Assembly: GCA_017537405.1 (NCBI GenBank)
Contig: JAFYKU010000065.1
Coordinates: 1-12,952 of the forward strand
DNA from: Clostridia bacterium
GTDB taxonomy: Bacteria; Bacillota; Clostridia; Christensenellales; UBA1242
DNA length: 12,952 nt
Reading direction: 5' to 3'
Within the stretch, counting starts at the first letter, position 1; each line of letters begins with the position of its first letter. Both the position numbers and the translations under genes were made by a program. The notes below the pieces were generated by a model, which worked only from the letters and a program-made list of their open reading frames with translations, had not been told where the DNA came from and made no database searches. Shown in pieces: positions 7,358 to 12,952 of this stretch.

Positions 7358-8038
7358 GTGGCAAAGCAAATCAAACAAAATTTAAAAATAGCCGGGTGGC
7401 AAAAGGTTTCTTTGATTGACTATCCTGAACGCGTGGCAAGCGTAATTTTTTTGGCTGGCTGTAATATGCGTTGTCATTATTGCCATAACCACAAAATCTT
7501 GGATTCTCGGCAAAATCAGCTATCTTTTAGTAGTGTATTACGCGTAATCAAGCAAAGACTTGCTTGGGTCGATGCTGTTGTTGTGAGTGGAGGTGAACCC
7601 ACGCTGTATCCAAATCTTATTGAAATTTTGCGTTACTTAAAAGACTTAGGACTGTTTGTAAAATTAGATACAAATGGTACACGCCCATCTGTTGTGCGTG
7701 AAGTCATAGAATTAGGGCTAGTGGATTATGTAGCTTTGGATGTCAAGGCAACAGCAACTAAATATCCGCTAGTTACAGGAATGGCGATTGATTCTGTTTT
7801 ACAGACAGCCGAATATTTGAAAAGACAAAACCGTATTTCATATCAATTTCGGACTACATTGAGTCCATATTTGAATCATGCAGATTTACTTGAAATGGGG
7901 AAAATGATTGTTTGTGGGGCAAAAACATGGCAAATTCAACAATGTCGGTGTGAGAATGCTTATTCTAGTGATGATGTACGAAAAATTGCTTCGCAGTTGG
8001 AACGATACGCCAAACATATTGTGGTTAAAGGTATCTAA
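7358..8038 (+). CDS. nrdG: Anaerobic ribonucleotide reductase activase (radical SAM, NrdG2-like)
   Basis: Radical-SAM enzyme that uses a [4Fe-4S] cluster and S-adenosylmethionine to put the glycyl radical on NrdD. The cluster motif is Cys35-x3-Cys39-x2-Cys42 (CNMRCHYC). It is preceded by the family's 'SLIDYPERVASVIFLAGC' stretch and followed by SGGEP (77-81), which contacts SAM. 'LFVKLDTNGT' and 'VDYVALDVKA' continue the partial TIM barrel. Its 226 residues fit the longer NrdG2-type activases better than the short E. coli NrdG of about 154. It starts with GTG 2 bases after nrdD and ends in tandem TAA TAA (8036-8041). No clear terminator follows before the parE promoter. Confidence 0.93.
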   Translation: MAKQIKQNLKIAGWQKVSLIDYPERVASVIFLAGCNMRCHYCHNHKILDSRQNQLSFSSVLRVIKQRLAWVDAVVVSGGEPTLYPNLIEILRYLKDLGLFVKLDTNGTRPSVVREVIELGLVDYVALDVKATATKYPLVTGMAIDSVLQTAEYLKRQNRISYQFRTTLSPYLNHADLLEMGKMIVCGAKTWQIQQCRCENAYSSDDVRKIASQLERYAKHIVVKGI

Positions 8039-8057
8039 TAAACACTATATATTGTAT

Positions 8058-8071
8058 AAAATAACTATTTT
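8058..8071 (+). repeat. Small AT-only inverted repeat beside parE promoter
   Basis: A perfect 6-base inverted repeat (AAAATA, 2-base centre, TATTTT) that touches the -35 at 8070. The loop is too short and the stem too weak for a terminator. It could be an operator half-site pair, but such short AT palindromes also occur by chance. Confidence 0.2.
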
Positions 8072-8097
8072 GAGCGTTTTTTAAAAAGTGCTATAAT
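8070..8097 (+). promoter_or_regulatory. parE promoter giving a leaderless mRNA
   Basis: A -35-like TTGAGC (8070-8075), a 16-base spacer, a TG extension (8089-8090) and a perfect TATAAT (8092-8097). The parE ATG at 8105 starts 7 bases after the -10, where RNA synthesis should begin, so the mRNA would have no 5' leader. An in-frame ATG at 8096 lies inside the -10 box and would not be transcribed from this promoter. No Shine-Dalgarno sequence is present. Confidence 0.75.
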
Positions 8098-8104
8098 GTA
8101 TCGT

Positions 8105-10117
8105 ATGGCAAACGAAAAACAAAGTTATGACGCAAGTAATCTTACGCTTTTGAAGGGGTTAGATGCTGTGCGTAAAAGACCAGGTATGTACATTGGAACC
8201 ACGGGTTCCAAAGGTATGCACCATCTTTTATGGGAAATTGTCGATAATGGTATTGACGAAATTGCGAATGGTTTTGGTACACAGTTAATGGTAACCATTC
8301 ATGAAGATAATTCAATTACTGTAGAAGATAATGGGCGCGGTATTCCTGTCGATATTCATAAAGAATTGAATATTTCTGGTGTGGAAATGGTTTACACGGA
8401 ATTGCATGCTGGTGGTAAGTTCGACAATAAGAATTACAGCTTCTCAGGTGGTTTACATGGTGTTGGTGCTTCGGTCGTAAATGCGCTTTCAGAATATTGT
8501 GAGGTCACTGTATATAAAAATGGCAAAGAGCATTATATCCGATTCTCACCGCATGTTGATGAAAAAGATGGACAAATGCACTGGGGTATTGCCGATGCAC
8601 CATTAAAAGTGGTTGGTAAAACCAATAAGAATGGTACTCGTGTTCATTTCTTGCCAGATGCAGAAATGTTTAATCACAACGAATTTGATTACAAAATTAT
8701 TTCACAACGCTTGGAAGAATTGGCTTTCTTGAATAAAGGTGCGGAAATTACATTAATCGATGAGCGTATTCAGCCAGATGATGCGGAATTCTCACGCGAA
8801 TGTGTGTTTAAATTTGATGGTGGGCTCGCCGATTTTGTTGGCTACTTAAATGAAGGTAAGAATACTTTATATAAAGCGCCGTTTATTATCTCCGGACAAA
8901 GCGACAAAATGCCAATTACTTTTGCTATTCAACATACAGATGGCTTTGTTGAAAGTATTTATTCATATGTTAACAATATTCCAACTTCGGAAGGTGGAAC
9001 TCATGAAACGGGTTTCAAAAGTGCGATTACGCGCGCCTTTAACCAATTAGGCAAACAATTTGGATTATTCAAAGAAAAGGATAATGCTTTGCAGGGGGAA
9101 GATTATCGTGAAGGTATGACCGCCGTGCTTTCAATCAAAATGCATGAAGTTCAATTCGAAGGGCAAACCAAAACCAAGTTGGGTAACCCTGAAGCTAAAA
9201 TTGCGGTTGAAACATTTACTTATAATAATCTTTTAGAATATTTTAAAGATGCCGACAAGTCCGCCGAAAAGAAAAGCTTGTTAGAAATTATTATTAATAA
9301 AGCCAAAGCGGCTGCGCGTGTCCGTGAAGCAGCGCGTAAAGCTAAAGATATTGCTCGCAGTAAGAATAGTATTGATGGCAGTGTGCTGATTGGTAAATTA
9401 GCAAGTTGCAGTGGTCGTCGCCCAGAAATGAATGAAATTTTCATCGTTGAGGGTGATAGTGCGGGTGGTACTGCAAAGCAAGGCCGTGACCGCAGCATTC
9501 AAGCTATTTTGCCGTTGCGTGGTAAACCATTAAATGCCGAAAAGAAACGCATAGACCAAGTGCTAGAAAATGACGAGTTCCGAACTTTAATTGGTGCTTT
9601 AGGAACGGGAATTGGTGAAGATTTTAACATTGATAATTTGCGTTATCATAAAGTTATTATCTTGGCCGATGCGGACCAAGATGGTGGACATATTCGTTCA
9701 ATTCTTTTAACTTTCTTTTTCCGCTACATGAAGGATTTGATTGCTCAAGGACATGTTTATACGGGTATGCCGCCTTTGTTTAAAGTTTATAAAAAGGATT
9801 ACAGTCGTTATTGTTATGATGATAATGAATTAAAGGAAGTTACTAAAAAAGTTAAAGGTTGCAGTGTCCAACGCTATAAAGGTTTGGGTGAAATGAATGC
9901 TGATCAATTGTGGGAAACTACCATGAACCCGAAAACCCGTAAATTGTGCCGTATTACCATGAGTGATGCTGCTGAGGCTGAACGCCTTATTACTACATTG
10001 ATGGGTGATGATATTGAAAGTCGTCGTAATTATATTAGCAAGCACGCAAATTTCAACAAACAAGACGACACTGCAATTAAAGCGGTAAAAAGTAAATTAG
10101 GAGGTAACAATGGGTGA
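8105..10117 (+). CDS. parE: Type IIA topoisomerase subunit B (topoisomerase IV ParE / GyrB-like)
   Basis: ATPase subunit of a heterotetrameric type II topoisomerase that passes one DNA duplex through another. From the ATG at 8105 it has 670 residues, a normal length. The GHKL ATPase shows Glu44 and Asn48 (EIVDN), Asp75 in DNGRG and the GGLHGVG lid (115-121). The transducer carries FEGQTKTKLGN. The TOPRIM domain has EGDSAGG (449-455) and the metal-binding Asp522, Asp524 and Asp526 (DADQDGGHI). QRYKGLGEMN (589-598) lies near the end. Wording such as ADQDG, GHVYTGMPPL and the ANFNK tail recalls clostridial ParE, and the partner lacks a GyrA-box, so topoisomerase IV is favoured. GyrB remains possible. 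It has its own promoter and overlaps the A-subunit gene by 8 bases. Confidence 0.93.
   Translation: MANEKQSYDASNLTLLKGLDAVRKRPGMYIGTTGSKGMHHLLWEIVDNGIDEIANGFGTQLMVTIHEDNSITVEDNGRGIPVDIHKELNISGVEMVYTELHAGGKFDNKNYSFSGGLHGVGASVVNALSEYCEVTVYKNGKEHYIRFSPHVDEKDGQMHWGIADAPLKVVGKTNKNGTRVHFLPDAEMFNHNEFDYKIISQRLEELAFLNKGAEITLIDERIQPDDAEFSRECVFKFDGGLADFVGYLNEGKNTLYKAPFIISGQSDKMPITFAIQHTDGFVESIYSYVNNIPTSEGGTHETGFKSAITRAFNQLGKQFGLFKEKDNALQGEDYREGMTAVLSIKMHEVQFEGQTKTKLGNPEAKIAVETFTYNNLLEYFKDADKSAEKKSLLEIIINKAKAAARVREAARKAKDIARSKNSIDGSVLIGKLASCSGRRPEMNEIFIVEGDSAGGTAKQGRDRSIQAILPLRGKPLNAEKKRIDQVLENDEFRTLIGALGTGIGEDFNIDNLRYHKVIILADADQDGGHIRSILLTFFFRYMKDLIAQGHVYTGMPPLFKVYKKDYSRYCYDDNELKEVTKKVKGCSVQRYKGLGEMNADQLWETTMNPKTRKLCRITMSDAAEAERLITTLMGDDIESRRNYISKHANFNKQDDTAIKAVKSKLGGNNG
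10099..10104 (+). promoter_or_regulatory. Shine-Dalgarno site of parC
   Basis: AGGAGG lies within the parE end, 5 bases before the ATG at 10110. It fixes the start of the A-subunit frame at the head of the acidic extension, not at the catalytic core about 1 kb later. Confidence 0.9.
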
Positions 10118-10931
10118 GTTTGATGATTTGATTGATGATGAAAATTCGTTAGGTTTTGATGATGAACCGAATGTTCCTGTTGTGGAAGAATCAACCGAGA
10201 TTGTTGCCGACACTATAGAAAATACACCATTGGTAGAAGAAAAAGTAGAAGCAGTTGTTGTCGAAAGTGTGGACGATACCGAAGTTGAATCTGAAGATTG
10301 TGCGGAAGTTAATGAAGAATTAGATGAAGAAGGAAATGAAGAACTTATAGTAGAAGATGAACCTGTTAACGAAAGTGAAGAAGTCCAAGAAACAGAGCAG
10401 GTATCTGATGCCGCGATAGAAGAAGAAAATATTGAATCTAGTGAAGTAAGTGGCGATGAAAAAGTAGTTGCAGAAGAAAACGAAGTTGTCTGTGATGAAA
10501 CAATTACCGAATCAGAAGATGCGGAAATAATTGAAAATAAAGGTTCGGTTGAAATTGAAGATGACTTTAATGAGACACAAGTTGTAGATAGTGAAGAGAC
10601 GATAGTTGAGAACGAAGAAGTATTAACAGATGTGGAAAAACCTAGTGACGATGTTTTGGAAGAAGTAATCGAAACAGAAAATATTGAGCGTCCCGTAGAT
10701 CAATCTGCAACGGTTGAAGAAGTTGTAGAAGAAGCGGTTGATGAAATTAATGAAGATATCCAAGAGTCGGATGAAGAAGTTGTGAAAGCAAGCGCGGAAA
10801 TAGAAAACAAAACGGAGGAAATTACGGACGAAGTGGAAATCGAGAATGATACGGAAGTAATTGTGAATGAAGATACAGCAGTAACTACGGACGATGTAAC
10901 CGATGAAGTTTCGAAAGTAGTAGAAAGAGCC
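10110..10931 (+). other. Acidic, probably disordered N-terminal tract of the topoisomerase A subunit
   Basis: Codons 1-274. By hand count the first 270 residues hold about 107 Asp/Glu and about 8 Lys/Arg, a net charge near -100. There are almost no aromatic residues and no regular domain is recognisable; short Glu-Glu-Val and Val-Glu units recur irregularly. ATA and GTA codons are frequent here and nearly absent from the core of the same gene. Intrinsic disorder is inferred from composition. Confidence 0.85.
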
Positions 10932-12952
10932 AGCCATGGTAAAATTGCTAACATTGACGATGTAGTTAAATTATCGGAAGCCGATTTGAAGGCCGAAGCT
11001 GAAGCTGCTCGTCAAGCGGCAATTATGAAGCCTATTCTTGAAAAAGAAGAACGCCGTCAAAAGTTGTTAGCCGAAAAAGAAAGCCGTAAGACCGAAGTCA
11101 AAGCTATCGAAGAACCGGTTGAAGCTGAATCAAATATAGAAAATGGCAACAGTGGTGATGGTTCATCGGAAGACGGAATCATTGAGAAATCTGTGGCGCG
11201 TATCATGCACGAAAGTATGATTCCGTACAGTGAATTTGTTATTTTGGATCGTGCTTTGCCGCGTGTCGAAGATGGATTGAAACCAGTTCAACGCCGTATT
11301 TTGTACGCGATGAATGATTTGGGATTGGCTCCGGAAAAGCCATTCCGTAAGTCTGCTGCGATTGTTGGTGAGTGTTTGGGTAAATACCATCCACATGGTG
11401 ATGTCTCTGTTTATGATGCTATGGTGCGTATGGCGCAACCATTTAACATGAATATGCCATTAATTTCTGGGCAAGGTAACTTTGGTTCGGATGATGGAGA
11501 CCCACCGGCAGCGATGCGTTATACCGAAGCTAAGTTAGCTCCGTTAGCCTTGGAATTGTTGCGTGATATGGATAAGGACACTGTTACTTATTCGTTGACT
11601 TATGACGATCGCAACACAGAACCAGACACTTTACCGGCACGCTATCCGAATTTATTGACTAACGGTAGTAGTGGTATCGCGGTTGGTCTAGCAACCAATA
11701 TTCCTCCACATAACTTGGGCGAATTAATTGATGCACATATTGCATTCATTGATAATCCGAAGATTACTCTGAAACAAGTTTTGAAAATTGTTAAGGGTCC
11801 TGATTTCCCGACTTGTGGTTGGATTGTTGCTGATGAAAATATGATGACTGCTTACGAAACTGGGCGCGGTAAAGTCGTTATGTCGGGTAAAGTTCACATT
11901 GAGGTCGAAGGCGATAAGCGTAATATTGTCATCACTGAATTACCATATCAAGTGAACAAAGTTCAACTGCAAAAAAATATTGCTGATTTGCGTGAAAATA
12001 AAAAAGGCGATTTACAAAATATTACCGAAATTCGTGATGAGTCCGATCGTAACGGTATGCGTATTTTGATTAAGTTGCGTAAGGATACAGATGCTTACAA
12101 GATTGTTGAACAGCTTTATAAGTTTACTCAATTGCGTTGTAACTTTAACTATAATATGGTTGCAATTGCCGATGGTAAACCACGCCAAATGGGCTTATTG
12201 CAAATTATTGAGTACTATGTTAACTATCAACGCCAAATTATATATAAACGCTCGGTCTTTGAATTAAATCAAGCTAAAGAACGCGCTCATATTTTGGAAG
12301 GTCTATTGGTTGCGGTTAAAAATATTGATGAAGTTATTAAAATTATCAAAACCAGTAAACATACCAGTGAAGCACGCGATCGTTTGCAAAAGCGTTTCAG
12401 TTTAAGCGAGCGTCAAGCGCAAGCAATCTTGGATTTGCGACTGGCTCGTTTGACCAACTTGGAAGTTTTGAAAATTGAGCAAGAATTAAAAGAATTGCGT
12501 GAATTAATTGAACGCTTGACAGCAATTATCGGCAGCAAAAAATTGCAGTTTGATGTTGTTAAGAACGAGTTATTGGCAATTAAAAAACGCTTTAAAATTG
12601 ACCGTCGTACACGCGTTGTGAACAAATTGGAAGATGTCTTAATTACTGCAGACGATGATGAAATTCCAGTGGAAGATGTGGTAATGACAATTACTGCTAC
12701 GGGTAACATCAAGCGCTTGCCGAAAAAGCATTTTACTATGAGCAAAACAGAAGCGGTGGACGGTATGCGCGAACAAGATGTTCATACGGTTGCGGTCTTA
12801 ACGCAAACAGATAAATTGTTACATATCTTCACAAACATGGGTAAATGTTATAAACTCTTCGGTGGCGATGTTCCAGAATGTCGTTTAAAAGACCGTGGTG
12901 TTGCGTTGCGTAAATTGTTCCCAACTGCATTGCCAGAAGAATATCCAATCGC
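10110..12952 (+). CDS. parC: Type IIA topoisomerase subunit A (ParC/GyrA-like) with long acidic N-terminal extension, 3' end beyond window
   Basis: DNA-cleaving subunit partnering the gene just upstream. I translated the frame from the ATG at 10110 codon by codon through the extension and it stays open to the window edge (947 full codons). Residues 1 to about 274 are an Asp/Glu-rich tract. Residues 275-350 look helical and charged (LKAEAEAARQ, KEERRQKLLAEKESR). The catalytic core starts near 357 (IIEKSVARIMHESMIPY), with ALPRVEDGLKPVQRRIL, HPHGD (427-431) and MRYTE with the DNA-linking Tyr471. LTNGSSGIAVGLATNIPPHNL and the coiled-coil arm follow. Val432 stands where E. coli GyrA has Ser83; Asp436 matches Asp87. 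The first C-terminal blade (about 860-947) shows no QRRGGKG box, which favours topoisomerase IV. The numbering offset to E. coli GyrA is 349. Confidence 0.93.
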   Translation, partial: MGEFDDLIDDENSLGFDDEPNVPVVEESTEIVADTIENTPLVEEKVEAVVVESVDDTEVESEDCAEVNEELDEEGNEELIVEDEPVNESEEVQETEQVSDAAIEEENIESSEVSGDEKVVAEENEVVCDETITESEDAEIIENKGSVEIEDDFNETQVVDSEETIVENEEVLTDVEKPSDDVLEEVIETENIERPVDQSATVEEVVEEAVDEINEDIQESDEEVVKASAEIENKTEEITDEVEIENDTEVIVNEDTAVTTDDVTDEVSKVVERASHGKIANIDDVVKLSEADLKAEAEAARQAAIMKPILEKEERRQKLLAEKESRKTEVKAIEEPVEAESNIENGNSGDGSSEDGIIEKSVARIMHESMIPYSEFVILDRALPRVEDGLKPVQRRILYAMNDLGLAPEKPFRKSAAIVGECLGKYHPHGDVSVYDAMVRMAQPFNMNMPLISGQGNFGSDDGDPPAAMRYTEAKLAPLALELLRDMDKDTVTYSLTYDDRNTEPDTLPARYPNLLTNGSSGIAVGLATNIPPHNLGELIDAHIAFIDNPKITLKQVLKIVKGPDFPTCGWIVADENMMTAYETGRGKVVMSGKVHIEVEGDKRNIVITELPYQVNKVQLQKNIADLRENKKGDLQNITEIRDESDRNGMRILIKLRKDTDAYKIVEQLYKFTQLRCNFNYNMVAIADGKPRQMGLLQIIEYYVNYQRQIIYKRSVFELNQAKERAHILEGLLVAVKNIDEVIKIIKTSKHTSEARDRLQKRFSLSERQAQAILDLRLARLTNLEVLKIEQELKELRELIERLTAIIGSKKLQFDVVKNELLAIKKRFKIDRRTRVVNKLEDVLITADDDEIPVEDVVMTITATGNIKRLPKKHFTMSKTEAVDGMREQDVHTVAVLTQTDKLLHIFTNMGKCYKLFGGDVPECRLKDRGVALRKLFPTALPEEYPI

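Noticed and set aside
8039..8095. Rho-independent terminator after nrdG
   Set aside because: The gap holds only AT-rich sequence with a 2-base-loop palindrome and an A/T run. There is no GC stem followed by a T tract.
8096..8104. ATG at 8096 as the parE start
   Set aside because: It lies within the TATAAT box, so the mRNA from this promoter would not contain it. The ATG at 8105 gives the usual N-terminus for this family.
10623..10954. Two overlapping minus-strand open frames, rich in Phe/Ser/Ile
   Set aside because: They are the complement of the Glu/Asp-codon tract of the topoisomerase A gene, with no ribosome site or recognisable domain. The plus frame continues unbroken into a conserved core.
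1..12952. Alternative genetic code with UGA read as an amino acid
   Set aside because: No conserved gene has an in-frame TGA, and parE ends with TGA at the expected length.

Overview
The window is one continuous, densely packed block of eight plus-strand genes from a moderately AT-rich bacterial chromosome. The best fit is an anaerobic member of the Bacillota, Clostridia-like. The evidence is a DUF4364 regulator and a stand-alone four-cysteine TSCPD protein, both typical of Clostridia, together with an oxygen-sensitive class III ribonucleotide reductase (nrdD-nrdG), an FtsK/SpoIIIE translocase and a clostridial-style type IIA topoisomerase pair. Stops are TAA, TAG and TGA, so the standard bacterial code fits. 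There are no RNA genes, mobile elements or CRISPR arrays, and no intergenic gap reaches 100 bases.

Layout: 1-2541 FtsK/SpoIIIE DNA translocase (5' end outside the window); 2554-4704 a very short and rearranged valyl-tRNA synthetase; 4694-5269 DUF4364 winged-helix regulator; 5256-5510 TSCPD protein; 5553-7355 anaerobic ribonucleotide reductase NrdD without an ATP-cone; 7358-8038 its radical-SAM activase; 8105-10117 topoisomerase subunit B (ParE/GyrB); 10110 to the window end, topoisomerase subunit A (ParC/GyrA). The last gene is open at the right edge and carries a very acidic N-terminal extension of about 350 residues. The themes are chromosome segregation and topology (FtsK, topoisomerase), dNTP supply (NrdDG, perhaps TSCPD) and translation (ValRS).

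Three things stand out. (1) The ValRS anticodon-binding region appears to have its helical blocks in swapped order, with the zinc-knuckle insertion and most of the C-terminal module missing. (2) Start signals fall into two classes. Genes tightly behind a partner (TSCPD, nrdG, parC) have clear Shine-Dalgarno sites. Genes without one (valS, DUF4364, nrdD, parE) have a -10-like hexamer only 6-7 bases before the start codon. The cases for parE and DUF4364 are strong and imply leaderless mRNAs, which are unusual in this phylum. (3) The topoisomerase A subunit starts with a tract of about 270 residues that is roughly 40% Asp/Glu and differs in codon usage from the catalytic core. The core itself has Val at the main quinolone-contact position and no recognisable GyrA-box.

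All identifications come from reading motifs by eye. No database search or structure prediction was run.
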